NCBI GenBank assembly: GCA_002309015.1
Contig: DBWM01000071.1
Coordinates: 22,682-86,681, forward strand
From: Myxococcales bacterium UBA1238
GTDB lineage: Bacteria; Myxococcota_A; Bradymonadia; UBA7976; UBA1532
DNA length: 64,000 bases
Reading direction: 5' to 3'
The notes beneath the pieces were generated by a model. The model worked only from the letters and a program-made list of their open reading frames with translations. It was not told where the DNA came from and ran no database searches. Every line of letters starts with the position of its first letter. Within the stretch, counting starts at the first letter, position 1. This document shows positions 1 through 7,434 of the stretch, piece after piece. The translations under genes and the position numbers were made by a program.

Positions 1-1
1 T

Positions 2-910
2 ACGGCCGCAGCCAAGCTCGGCGAATACGGCCACGACGTGACGCTGTTTGAAGCGAAGGCTCAGGCGGGCGGTATGTTGCGCTATGGCGTGCCCGACAGC
101 CGGCTTCCGAACGCGCTGCTCGATCGGGAAGTCAATGATCTCAAGCGGTTAGGTGTTGAGATCAAGCTGAACACCGCCGTTGCGGACGCGAGCGAACTTT
201 TGAATCAGGGCTTCGACGCGGTCTTTATGGCGCCCGGTCTGCAGCTCGGCATCAAACTGAAGATGAAGGGCAGCGATCTCGAGGGCGTGACGAGCGCGGT
301 CGAGTTTTTGGAAGCGGCGCACAACGATGCGGCGGCTTTGAAGCCCAGCTTTGCAGGCCGGAACGTGGCGATCATCGGCGGCGGTTCGGTGGCCATGGAC
401 GTGGCGCGCATTTCCCGCGAGCTCGGAGCCAAGCGCATTTACGTGCTTTGCCTCGAAGCGATGGACGAGATGCCGGCGGCCAAAGATGAGCTCGAGCACG
501 CGCAGGCCGACGGCGTGATCTTCCATCCCCAAAGCCGCACCGTCGAAATCGTGGGCGAAGGCGGCAAGGTGGTGGCCCTGAAGGGCATCGAGACCGAATG
601 GGCGATCCCCGGAAACCTGAGCCCCCAGAACGCGCGCGACATTGAGGGCACCGAGTTTAACCTCAAGGTTTCTCACGTGATTCAGGCCATCGGGCAAGGC
701 GTCACCGATCAGACCAAGGCGCTTTTGGGCGCGGTCGACTGGTACGGGCGCACGGTTACGGTCACAACCGATCAGGCCACATCCGTGCACAAGATCTTTG
801 CGGGCGGCGATATTTCTCGCGGACCCGGTACGGCCATTGAAGCGGTGGGCGACGGAAAGCGCGCCGCCTTGGCGATCCACAACCTGCTGATGTCGGAGGA
901 AACGCTTTGA
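2..910 (+). CDS. preT: PreT-like NAD(P)H-binding subunit of dihydropyrimidine dehydrogenase, 5' end missing
   Basis: The reading frame is open from the first bases of the window, so the gene starts outside it; about 302 codons are visible. It is a GltD/PreT-type pyridine-nucleotide and FAD oxidoreductase. The visible part has the end of the first dinucleotide fold (GHDVTLFE), the GGMLRYGVPDSRLP stretch typical of GltD/PreT/YgfK, a second nucleotide-binding GGGSVAMDVAR near codon 125, and the C-terminal FAD signature FAGGDISRGPGTAIEAVGDG. PreT passes electrons from NADH to PreA for reduction of uracil and thymine. Its TGA lies inside the start of preA (4-nt overlap), and this coupling makes PreT more likely than a stand-alone GltD. 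The N-terminal Fe-S domain expected for the family is not visible. Confidence 0.88.
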   Translation, partial: TAAAKLGEYGHDVTLFEAKAQAGGMLRYGVPDSRLPNALLDREVNDLKRLGVEIKLNTAVADASELLNQGFDAVFMAPGLQLGIKLKMKGSDLEGVTSAVEFLEAAHNDAAALKPSFAGRNVAIIGGGSVAMDVARISRELGAKRIYVLCLEAMDEMPAAKDELEHAQADGVIFHPQSRTVEIVGEGGKVVALKGIETEWAIPGNLSPQNARDIEGTEFNLKVSHVIQAIGQGVTDQTKALLGAVDWYGRTVTVTTDQATSVHKIFAGGDISRGPGTAIEAVGDGKRAALAIHNLLMSEETL

Positions 911-2124
911 AGCTGCCGAGCCTTGAAGTCGAGTTCTGTGGGGTCAAATTCCCGAACCCCTTCTGCCTGTCCTCCTCGCCCGTGGGCAATACGTACGAAA
1001 TGTGCGCCCGCGCTTACGATATGGGTTGGGGTGGCGTCGCCTACAAGACCATGTGCCTCGACGACGTGGTCAAGATCGTGCACCCCTCTCCGCGCCTGAA
1101 CGCCCTGCACCGCGGCACCGATCGCGTGATCGGCATCCAGAACCTGGAGCAGATTTCGGATCGCAGCACCAAAGAAAACTTTGAGGACTGCGCCCGTTTG
1201 AAGCGCGATTACCCCGATCGCGTGCTGATCGCCTCGATCATGGGTCTCACCCGCGAATCCGACTGGTCGGAGCTGGCCAGAATGTCGGAAGACGTGGGCG
1301 CAGACATGATCGAATGCAACCTGTCCTGCCCTCAGATGACCGTCGAAGGGACGGGCCACAAGGCGGGCCAGAACACCAAGATCATCGCGCGTGCGGTCGA
1401 GCTTTGTAAGAAGGCCTGCAAGATCCCCGTCATGGCGAAGATGACGCCCAACATCACCGACATGGTGACGGTGGCGCGCGCAGCCGAAGAAGGCGGGGCG
1501 GACGCGATCTCGCTCATCAACACGGTGCGCGCGATCACGGCGGTCGATCTCGAAAAGCTGGTGCCTCTGCCGAACGTCGCGGGCAAGTCCTCTGCATCCG
1601 GTTATTCCGGGGCCGCCTGCAAGCCCATCGCGCTCCGTTTCCTGGCGGATTTGGCGATGGCGGGCTTTAAGCTCCCCATCTCGGGCATGGGCGGCATTTA
1701 CACCTGGATGGACGCCGCCGAGTTTTTGCTCATGGGTGCGACCACCCTTCAGGTCACGACGGCCATCCTCAATCACGGTTACCGCGTGGTCGAGGATATG
1801 AAGGAAGGTTTGCAGTATTACATGGCCGATCACGGCTACAAGTCGCTGAGCGAGATGATCGGCAAGGCGCTGCCCAACGTCACCGATCCCGCGCATCTGA
1901 GCCACGAGACTCAGGCCGTCTCGATCATCGACAAGAACAAATGCATCGGCTGCGGTCAATGCTACCTCTCCTGCCGCGATGCGGGCGCGTTCGCCATCAG
2001 CCTCGACGCCGATCGTAAGGCGCAGGTCGATCACGAGAAATGCTTCGGCTGCCTCATGTGCAAGCACATCTGCCCCGTCGACGCCGTCTCGTACAACATC
2101 GTCAGGCATCACCAATACGCCTGA
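907..2124 (+). CDS. preA: Dihydropyrimidine dehydrogenase catalytic subunit PreA
   Basis: 405 residues, the usual PreA length. It starts with TTG, chosen because a GGAGGA ribosome-binding site lies 6 nt upstream and the start overlaps the preT stop. Residues 1-310 form a dihydroorotate-dehydrogenase-like FMN barrel, with NLSCP near residue 138 and GGADAISLIN near 198. Two 4Fe-4S motifs follow at about 345-395 (CIGCGQCYLSC and CFGCLMCKHICP). With PreT it reduces uracil/thymine to 5,6-dihydropyrimidines, or runs the reverse reaction. The loop SGYSGAACKPIAL corresponds to the active-site/FMN loop of the family. The gene ends at a clear terminator, so preT-preA forms the end of a transcript that may start outside the window. 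Confidence 0.93.
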   Translation: MKLPSLEVEFCGVKFPNPFCLSSSPVGNTYEMCARAYDMGWGGVAYKTMCLDDVVKIVHPSPRLNALHRGTDRVIGIQNLEQISDRSTKENFEDCARLKRDYPDRVLIASIMGLTRESDWSELARMSEDVGADMIECNLSCPQMTVEGTGHKAGQNTKIIARAVELCKKACKIPVMAKMTPNITDMVTVARAAEEGGADAISLINTVRAITAVDLEKLVPLPNVAGKSSASGYSGAACKPIALRFLADLAMAGFKLPISGMGGIYTWMDAAEFLLMGATTLQVTTAILNHGYRVVEDMKEGLQYYMADHGYKSLSEMIGKALPNVTDPAHLSHETQAVSIIDKNKCIGCGQCYLSCRDAGAFAISLDADRKAQVDHEKCFGCLMCKHICPVDAVSYNIVRHHQYA

Positions 2125-2148
2125 GCGTACGGTAAGATGCGCCTCTGA

Positions 2149-2173
2149 AGCCCGCCATCGTGCGGGCTTTTTT
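2149..2173 (+). terminator. Rho-independent terminator after preA
   Basis: A 7-bp stem (AGCCCGC paired with GCGGGCT), a 6-nt loop, and a run of T residues directly after the stem, 25 nt downstream of the preA stop codon. The arrangement fits a rightward intrinsic terminator. Confidence 0.85.
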
Positions 2174-2522
2174 GTATCTGTCGCTATACCCGCCCGAAAC
2201 GCTGCAAAATACGGTATCCCACCTCTCTATATTTCAGAATAATGCCCAAATACGGAAAGGCGCCCTGTTTGCTGTTACATAAATAGGGCATATACGGAGA
2301 GATTGCCATTTTGCAGATATGTATTGATGCAGAATACGGTATTTTGAAACAAAACAGCGGTGCATAATGGGGCAGGATCGGAAGATGAGGTCTCAGCGCG
2401 AGCGTTTGGAGTCCATTTACGGCAGATCGACCTTAAAAAGGGATGAAATGCAGTTTTTGAGATTGACAGTACAGGATGATAGGCTTTAATAAGACCAGAT
2501 TCTGGAATGAAAGGTTTATCCG
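2174..2522. other. Intergenic region with repeated TGCARAATACGGTAT element
   Basis: No convincing gene lies here. The hexamer ATACGG occurs four times within about 130 bp (near 2210, 2250, 2292 and 2335). Two of these sit in nearly identical 15-mers, TGCAAAATACGGTAT (2203-2217) and TGCAGAATACGGTAT (2328-2342). Repeated sites in front of the flavoprotein gene could be operators, but no regulator gene is adjacent. The AT-rich stretch probably contains the promoter of the next gene. Confidence 0.4.
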
Positions 2523-3191
2523 ATGTCGAAAAAGATCGTGATTGTGGATGGTGGCCCAAGGAAGGCGATGAATACGGCGGCACTGATCGAATCCCTGAAG
2601 GATGGCGCGCGATCGGTGAGCGATCAGATCGAAGTGAAGATCATTCGACTCTACGATCTCGATTACAAAGGCTGTATGTCGTGCCTGGCCTGCAAGGTGA
2701 AGGGCAGCAAATTCACGGAAGTCTGCGCTTATAAAGACGGATTATCGGACGCTCTGCGCGAGGCGGCTTATGCGGATGGTCTGGTTTTTGCCTCGCCCAT
2801 TTATTTCAGCCAGGTGACCGCGCAAATGCGCGCCTTCATCGAGCGGCTCATCTTCCCCTGGCTTTCATACAGCAAGATGGCGGTGACAGCGCCTAAGCGC
2901 ATCCCCACTGCCGTGATTTATACGATGAATGCGTGGGGTCAGTTTGTAGAAAACATGAAGCCTTTCTTCGATCACTTCGAATCCCTGATCGCGATGGGAC
3001 TTGAGAAGCCGGAGCGGATTGAAGCGCAGAATACGCTGCAGGTAAAACAGTACGATCGCTACGAAATGGCCGCGTTTTCTGTGGAAGACAAGCAGCGCTG
3101 GCATGAGGAGCAATGGCCGCAGGACTTACGACGGGCATACGATGTGGGTGCGCAGATGGCAAAGAGGATCCTGGCGGACGATCATCAATAA
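2523..3191 (+). CDS. Flavodoxin-fold NAD(P)H reductase / iron-sulfur flavoprotein-like
   Basis: 222 residues. The N-terminus IVIVDGGPRKAMNTAALI matches the FMN phosphate loop of NADPH-dependent FMN reductases and iron-sulfur flavoproteins (usual form GSPRxxGNT). The core continues with CMSCLACK (two Cys pairs near residues 51-57) and the second flavin loop ASPIYFSQVTAQMRAFIERL. Such proteins are common in anaerobes as small electron-transfer or quinone/nitro-reducing flavoproteins, but the substrate is unknown. Cys residues are too few for a full 4Fe-4S motif. The methyltransferase gene follows about 105 nt downstream on the same strand. Confidence 0.8.
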   Translation: MSKKIVIVDGGPRKAMNTAALIESLKDGARSVSDQIEVKIIRLYDLDYKGCMSCLACKVKGSKFTEVCAYKDGLSDALREAAYADGLVFASPIYFSQVTAQMRAFIERLIFPWLSYSKMAVTAPKRIPTAVIYTMNAWGQFVENMKPFFDHFESLIAMGLEKPERIEAQNTLQVKQYDRYEMAAFSVEDKQRWHEEQWPQDLRRAYDVGAQMAKRILADDHQ

Positions 3192-3296
3192 ACAGATCGC
3201 CGGCGGGCTCAACAAGCAAAGGCGGGCTTTAAAAACGGCGATTGATCCCATAGGATAGCAAAAGCGGCGCCTTTGATGCCCTGTAAGGAGAACGCG

Positions 3297-3911
3297 ATGG
3301 GAGCGCGGATTTGGAATCTTTATGCACCCGTTTATGAATGGGTGATGCGATCCGAAAAGCAGATTTACGACTACATGTATGCGCATATCGCGCAGGCGGT
3401 CAAAGATTTAAACGTGCTCGAGATCGCGACGGGGCCGGGGCTCATCGCCAATCACATCGCATCGAGCGCAAAGTCGGTGGTGGGCACGGATTTTTCGCCG
3501 AAGATGATCGAGCAGGCCAGGAAGCGCGCCTGGGCCTCGAACGTGCGCTTCGAAGTGGCTGACGCCTGCGCGCTGCCCTTTAAGGACGATTCCTTCGATG
3601 TGGTCGTCATCGCCAATGCCCTGCATCTGATCCCGAATCCCGAGAAGGCGCTTGCCGAGATCGATCGCGTCCTCGTCGAAGGCGGGCTCCTGATCGCGCC
3701 GAACTTTTTGATCTCGATGCATGGGCATAAGCTGAGCCTCTGGCCCAAGCTCCTCAGGCTCATCGGCATCCATTTTGTGCACGCGTGGGACGAGGCGGGC
3801 TACAAGGCGTTCCTGACACAGCAGGGGTTGACGATCACCCAGGGAACGCTGCTCAAGGGCCGCATCGATCTCTATTATGCGGAATGCGTGCGCCGCAAAA
3901 CGCCCGCGTAA
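3297..3911 (+). CDS. Class I SAM-dependent methyltransferase
   Basis: 204 residues from the ATG at 3297, chosen because AAGGAG lies 6 nt upstream; an in-frame upstream start at 3273 lacks a site. SAM-binding motif I is VLEIATGPG (residues about 40-48), the acidic residue of motif II is in VVGTDFS, and FDVVVIANALHLIPNPEKAL is the motif IV/V region of Methyltransf_11 proteins. The acceptor cannot be named. It may be co-transcribed with the flavodoxin-fold gene upstream. No membrane or signal segment is visible, so it is cytoplasmic. Confidence 0.82.
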   Translation: MGARIWNLYAPVYEWVMRSEKQIYDYMYAHIAQAVKDLNVLEIATGPGLIANHIASSAKSVVGTDFSPKMIEQARKRAWASNVRFEVADACALPFKDDSFDVVVIANALHLIPNPEKALAEIDRVLVEGGLLIAPNFLISMHGHKLSLWPKLLRLIGIHFVHAWDEAGYKAFLTQQGLTITQGTLLKGRIDLYYAECVRRKTPA

Positions 3912-4034
3912 AGGGCAAATCGCTGAAGGCGCGGCGGTAGGACATCCATAAAATGAAGATAAAACTCAAAAGGCCTGGACGCCGCATCAAAGCTTAAATA
4001 TACTCTTTCAAAGGTAAACGGAGGATCTTCAAAA

Positions 4035-4802
4035 ATGCTGACCATTCAACGCTTTGCGCATCAAAAGCTGAACCGCGCCGAGGTTTCGACCTTTAACTAC
4101 AACCTGCTCAATATTGTGCTCGATTGCTGCGGCGAGTTCGGCAAGGCTTATCAATTCTTCAAGCAGGCCGCCGCCGAATACGACGCCGCCTATAAAGAGC
4201 AGGGCATGAACCCCTCGCACAGCCTGGCCGACTACGACAAGGCGACCGACGACGCCTGGAGCAGCTTCAACGCCCAGGTCAAAGCGAGCGCGCTGCATCC
4301 CCGGGCCGAAGTGCGCGCCGCCGCCGAAATCGTGAAGGCCGTCTTCAACAAGACGCCGAACCCCACGCGCAAATCCTACGAAGTCTCCTTCGCCGAGATG
4401 CGAAACCTCCTGAGCAGGCTCAGCGACATCCCATCCCAGGTCATGTCAGACGCGCTTTTGGACGAACATCTGCAAGCCTTCCGCGCCTCCGTCGAGGCTT
4501 TCGGCGCCGCCAAGTCCGGCATCATCAATCAATCCGCGGATCGCCGCTTCGGCGTCTTAAAAGAAGCCCGCGATCGTTGCTACGAAGCCTGGATCGCCCT
4601 CTCCACCGTCCTCGAAGCCGGCGCTTTCAACGAATCGATCCCCGGCGCCGAAAAAGCGATCGCGCGCATCAACATCATCTCCGACGCCCTCCGCAGCCGC
4701 CTCAACCGCCGCACCGACAACGACGAAGATGAAGGCACCGAAAACGTCTTCGACAGCATCGACGAAGCGACCGTCAATGGCGACGATGTAAAAGAAGCGT
4801 GA
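4035..4802 (+). CDS. Orphan helical protein with acidic tail (DUF6261-like), paralogue of the gene at 44440-45267
   Basis: 255 residues, preceded by GGAGG 10 nt before the ATG. The protein is predicted helical throughout, with no signal peptide, and ends in an acidic, probably disordered tail (NDEDEGTEN). It aligns by eye with the protein at 44440-45267: both have a DxAW / NxQVKA or NHQIKA stretch, a xEVRAAAE or xEIKEAAE segment, an NPTR motif, and then a helix of the type LLSRLSDIPSQV or LITELRDLPRDV. The pattern resembles DUF6261 proteins of Bacteroidetes, from memory. No function can be assigned. Confidence 0.75.
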   Translation: MLTIQRFAHQKLNRAEVSTFNYNLLNIVLDCCGEFGKAYQFFKQAAAEYDAAYKEQGMNPSHSLADYDKATDDAWSSFNAQVKASALHPRAEVRAAAEIVKAVFNKTPNPTRKSYEVSFAEMRNLLSRLSDIPSQVMSDALLDEHLQAFRASVEAFGAAKSGIINQSADRRFGVLKEARDRCYEAWIALSTVLEAGAFNESIPGAEKAIARINIISDALRSRLNRRTDNDEDEGTENVFDSIDEATVNGDDVKEA

Positions 4803-4846
4803 TCCCGTAAGCTTCAGTTCCCCCCGCCTGTAAGCCCCCCGCCTAC

Positions 4847-4870
4847 AAAAAGCGCCTTCCGTGAGGGCGC
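4847..4870 (-). terminator. Leftward rho-independent terminator
   Basis: On the minus strand a stem of about 8 bp (GCGCC/GGCGC core, one wobble, 3-nt loop) is followed by five T residues (4851-4847). It lies downstream of the leftward immunity-like gene cluster and just past the end of the convergent 4035 gene. It would stop transcription coming from the 8.2-5.4 kb island. Confidence 0.7.
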
Positions 4871-5138
4871 GGTTCGTGTAAAAGACATCAACGTTGATAA
4901 AAGGGACTTCAGGGGTGAAGACTACGTAATGAAGGGGTGAGTGCGCAGTTTGAAGGCTGGGTAGGGGTGTATTGAGGTTGACCTTCTCGCAATCTCTCAA
5001 GTTATCGCGGCCTCAAGCCATCTGCACATTCTTCGCTGTCAAATCTGTCGTCAACCGCATCTACGCCTCTTCCGCCGCCTTCACGCTCTTTTTGCTCTCC
5101 GCCGGCGATGCCAGCCAAAAACCCCCTCAAAAAACTTT

Positions 5139-5353
5139 GCTCGCCAGGAGACGCGCCATCTCCCCGGGAAACTTGACTTCTCCTGTGAAGATAGACGCCA
5201 TTGGCGCCGGCAACGCCGCTTTGCTTAACCTGCGGCTGCAAGAAATTTTTGGGATCGTGACCTCTCCTGTGAAGATAAACGCCATCGGCGCCGACAACGC
5301 TGTATTGCTCGCCAGGAGACGCGCCATTGCCCCGGGAAACTTGACTTCTCCTG
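5139..5353. repeat. Array of 42/84-bp-period repeats
   Basis: A 47-nt block at 5139-5185 recurs almost identically at 5307-5353 (168 nt = 4 x 42 later). A 42-nt block at 5175-5216 recurs at 5259-5300 (84 nt later), and its start recurs again at 5343. The two block types share a GACGC(G)CCATTG core, so the basic period is 42 nt. On the minus strand this reads as 14-residue repeats of the type PAPMASIFTGEVKF / PGEMARLLASNTAL. No start, ribosome-binding site or continuous gene supports translation. A similar 42-bp period is seen at 43976-44290. The rest of 4871-5138 shows no gene. Confidence 0.8.
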
Positions 5354-5381
5354 CAATGTAATGGGGGAGAACGCAGAGGAT

Positions 5382-5711
5382 TCAGATCTCTCGCAGGAGT
5401 TGCTTGCTGGCATCATCTGTGATCGGATATTGCCCGCGAAGCTTTTGCCTCAACTCTTTTGCAACCGCTTGCCAATCGCGGATGAACTGCGCCCACTCTG
5501 CCTTGCTTTTGAATCCGACGTACGAAAACTCGTGCTCATTGTCGATGAACAGCGCATTGTAGCGGTCTTGGAGCGCATACAGCTTGTTATCCAGCTCGAC
5601 GTCCGAAGCGAGCACCTTCGGAAGCGATGTGTCGATGACACCGTCTTCCTCGTCATAGAGCCACACCGGATAGGCGCCATATTCAAAAAGGAATCTGATG
5701 CGTTTTAACAT
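5382..5711 (-). CDS. Immunity-protein-like gene (family A, copy 2)
   Basis: 109 residues. It is a paralogue of the gene at 6713-7030: both begin with a basic Met-Leu/Ile-Lys start, then EYGAYPVWLYDEED or EYNTYCIWLYDEND, and later FIDNEHEFSYVGF or FIDTPKEFSYVGC. Small acidic soluble proteins in duplicate next to a toxin domain are typical immunity genes, but this exact family has no name that I recognise. Its ATG overlaps the stop of the upstream family-B copy by 7 nt, so the two are translationally coupled. No toxin copy sits beside this one, so it may be an orphan immunity gene. Confidence 0.7.
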   Translation of the reverse strand: MLKRIRFLFEYGAYPVWLYDEEDGVIDTSLPKVLASDVELDNKLYALQDRYNALFIDNEHEFSYVGFKSKAEWAQFIRDWQAVAKELRQKLRGQYPITDDASKQLLREI

Positions 5712-6058
5712 TCACTTTGTCCCTTATGCGGCTGACTCAAAAGCTGCCGCATGGCATCGTCCCACTCTTCCTGGCTGTATTCATCCAGGTATGCGTCTAA
5801 TCCTGCATACAACTCTGAAGAGTCTTTGAGTGACTTTAAAAAGTCTTTGGCCAGCTGAAACCCATTGTCGTCACCGAGCGTCTTGCCCTGCATGAAGTCT
5901 TGAAAATTCGCATAAACCGCCGGATCGGCTGAATCCTCAGTCATCCAGAGGTAAGGATTCATATCACTTAAAGAGCATGTGAGCTTCTCATCCTTGGTCT
6001 CTTCCCAACAGTGATCCAACATGAAGTAAATCAGGCAAAAGAATTCAAAGCTGTTCAT
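5705..6058 (-). CDS. Immunity-protein-like gene (family B, copy 2)
   Basis: 117 residues from the ATG at 6058. This start is chosen because the sequence around it (GGCGCCCTGCGATGAAC) matches the start region of the family-B copy at 6540. The two copies share the frame (F)FxLIYxxLDHxW, the segment MNPYLW, then DPAVYxxF, FMQGKTLGxDNGFQLAKD and the C-terminal WDDAMRQLLSQPHKGQ. The protein is acidic, soluble and without signal peptide. The function is inferred from context: a protective protein for a polymorphic-toxin domain. It overlaps copy 2 of family A downstream. Confidence 0.7.
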   Translation of the reverse strand: MNSFEFFCLIYFMLDHCWEETKDEKLTCSLSDMNPYLWMTEDSADPAVYANFQDFMQGKTLGDDNGFQLAKDFLKSLKDSSELYAGLDAYLDEYSQEEWDDAMRQLLSQPHKGQSEC

Positions 6059-6156
6059 CGCAGGGCGCCTTTCGGTTTCGAGCCTGGGGGAGCATAGCAC
6101 CGGCGGTGTTCATTTTGGGGGAGATTTAAAGCGGATGGGCGGGAGAAGGTGAGGGA

Positions 6157-6540
6157 TTACGACTTCTGGTTGCGCTTCTTGGCGCGCTTCTTCGGCTCCT
6201 CAATGCCATCCTGCCCCTTATGCGGCTGACTCAACAACTGCCTCATGGCATCATCCCAGCCTTCCTGATCATATTCTTCAAGGTACTTCTCTAATCCTGG
6301 ATAGAATGTGATCGTCTTCAAATAGTCTTTTGCGAGCTGAAACCCGTTGTCTTCGCCGAGGGTCTTGCCCTGCATGAAGTGCTTAAAATCCTCATAGACA
6401 GCCGGATCGCCTGAATCCTGCGATGCCCAGAGGTATGGATTCATTGCACCCAGAAATGCACCGTGGTCGTCATCTTTCGATTCCTGCCAGCTGTGATCGA
6501 GAAGTAAGTAGATCAGACTAAAGAATTCAAAAATGTTCAT
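6157..6540 (-). CDS. Immunity-protein-like gene (family B, copy 1)
   Basis: 127 residues, about 60% identical by eye to the copy at 5705-6058. It differs in its C-terminus, which ends in a lysine/arginine-rich extension (EEPKKRAKKRNQKS). The shared 5' flank and coding sequence point to a recent tandem duplication. It lies about 170 nt downstream of the family-A copy 1 gene, and a 10-bp hairpin (6553-6575) stands immediately before its ribosome-binding region, so it may have its own start of transcription or translation control. Confidence 0.7.
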   Translation of the reverse strand: MNIFEFFSLIYLLLDHSWQESKDDDHGAFLGAMNPYLWASQDSGDPAVYEDFKHFMQGKTLGEDNGFQLAKDYLKTITFYPGLEKYLEEYDQEGWDDAMRQLLSQPHKGQDGIEEPKKRAKKRNQKS

Positions 6541-6552
6541 CGCGGGGCGCCT

Positions 6553-6575
6553 TTCTACGCTTTATAAGCGTAGAA
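6553..6575. promoter_or_regulatory. Perfect 10-bp hairpin upstream of family-B copy 1
   Basis: Arms TTCTACGCTT and AAGCGTAGAA are separated by a 3-nt loop. On the minus strand it ends about 13 nt before the ATG at 6540, with no T-run after it, so it is not a standard terminator for leftward genes. It has the same geometry (10-bp arms, 3-nt loop) as the hairpin in front of the DUF4417 gene at 8268-8290, but the sequence differs. Confidence 0.6.
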
Positions 6576-6712
6576 TTACTCTGAGCTCTGTGTGCAAACA
6601 AATGCTATTACTCAACCGTGCTAGAAAATTAGGGAATGGCAGATGAAAAGAGATGATTGGTGAGAGAGCTGATTTGAGTAGAATCTTTTTGTTTGGAAAT
6701 TAGAGTAGATGC

Positions 6713-7030
6713 CTAGAAATTACAGCAGATGTCATTTTGAATCACGTATTTTCCAGCATTTTTATGTATGAGAAGTTCTACTGCTCTTGTGATAAGAGAG
6801 CAAAGTTTGTGTCTGGTTTCTTCATTTGGGCAACCGACATAGCTGAATTCTTTTGGTGTATCGATAAAGAACGAGTCATAGAGATCGCTCACAGCCATAA
6901 ATGCAGCGGTTAATTCATCATCGTTGTCCCATTCCGGTGGGTTATCATTGCCGATGATCTCATCGTTCTCGTCGTAGAGCCAAATGCAGTAGGTGTTGTA
7001 TTCTAGCATGAGACGTAGTTTTTTAATCAT
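6713..7030 (-). CDS. Immunity-protein-like gene (family A, copy 1), directly after the broken toxin
   Basis: 105 residues. It shares WLYDEND, FxDTPKEFSYVG and overall length with the copy at 5382-5711. Its ATG overlaps the original stop codon of the toxin reading frame by 8 nt (ATG at 7030, toxin TAA at 7025-7023), the classic arrangement of a toxin-immunity pair. This is the strongest context evidence that family A is the cognate immunity protein. The sequence is clearly AT-richer than the rest of the window, which suggests horizontal acquisition. The 170 nt between this gene and family B contain nothing recognised. Confidence 0.72.
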   Translation of the reverse strand: MIKKLRLMLEYNTYCIWLYDENDEIIGNDNPPEWDNDDELTAAFMAVSDLYDSFFIDTPKEFSYVGCPNEETRHKLCSLITRAVELLIHKNAGKYVIQNDICCNF

Positions 7031-7434
7031 TTTCGAAATCCTTTAGTCTTCTGGGATTGGCGCCAACGATAAATCCATTGCTGCTGATTTGTATGGAGAT
7101 TATTTGTTCACGCCCATTATAGGTGAATTTGTAGATGGTTCGCGGATTCCTTTTACCTTGTGTCCCTATAATGTGACCTTTCTAGTATATAATTAGGCAG
7201 CTCCTCATTGGTAATGCCTTTTCCATTAAATTCATGCCCATGTTTTTCGATAATGTGCTGAAGTCCTGCTCCAGAGTTGCCAGTTTCGAGCCACACGACT
7301 TGACCAGAAGGAGATCGAGTAATAAATAAGACTTTTTCTGGTGATATTTTGTAGTTGTTGGCTATGACTTCAGCGATCAATGCTTGGCTTTCGCCACTTG
7401 TCCCGGAGTAAAGATTCGAACTCTCCTTACACAT
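7023..7434 (-). pseudogene. Polymorphic-toxin C-terminal domain, frameshifted
   Basis: From the ATG at 7434 (overlapping the DUF4417 stop) the frame encodes WLETGNSGAGLQHIIEKHG and then runs into a stop at 7155-7153. If the reading frame changes within the AAA run at about 7179-7182, translation continues as GHIIGTQGKRNPRTIYKFTYNG and ends in GFIVGANP, up to a TAA at 7025-7023. The joined product is about 137 residues. The pattern GxGLxHIxxKHGxEF followed by NPRTIYxFxYNGxxQ is typical of small RNase-like toxin domains (EndoU/ColicinD/BECR type, from memory). The shift means the present allele is inactive, unless it is a sequencing error or a programmed frameshift. It is flanked by DUF4417 upstream and an immunity-like gene downstream. 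Confidence 0.75.

Noticed and set aside
772..2115. 447-codon open frame on the minus strand opposite preA
   Set aside because: It lies opposite the well-supported preT-preA pair; its composition (His/Arg/Asp-rich, no motif) is that of an antisense shadow of GC-rich coding DNA.
4972..5361. 129-codon plus-strand frame through the left 42-bp array
   Set aside because: It is open only because the repeat period is a multiple of three; no ribosome-binding site, and the minus strand is open in the same way.
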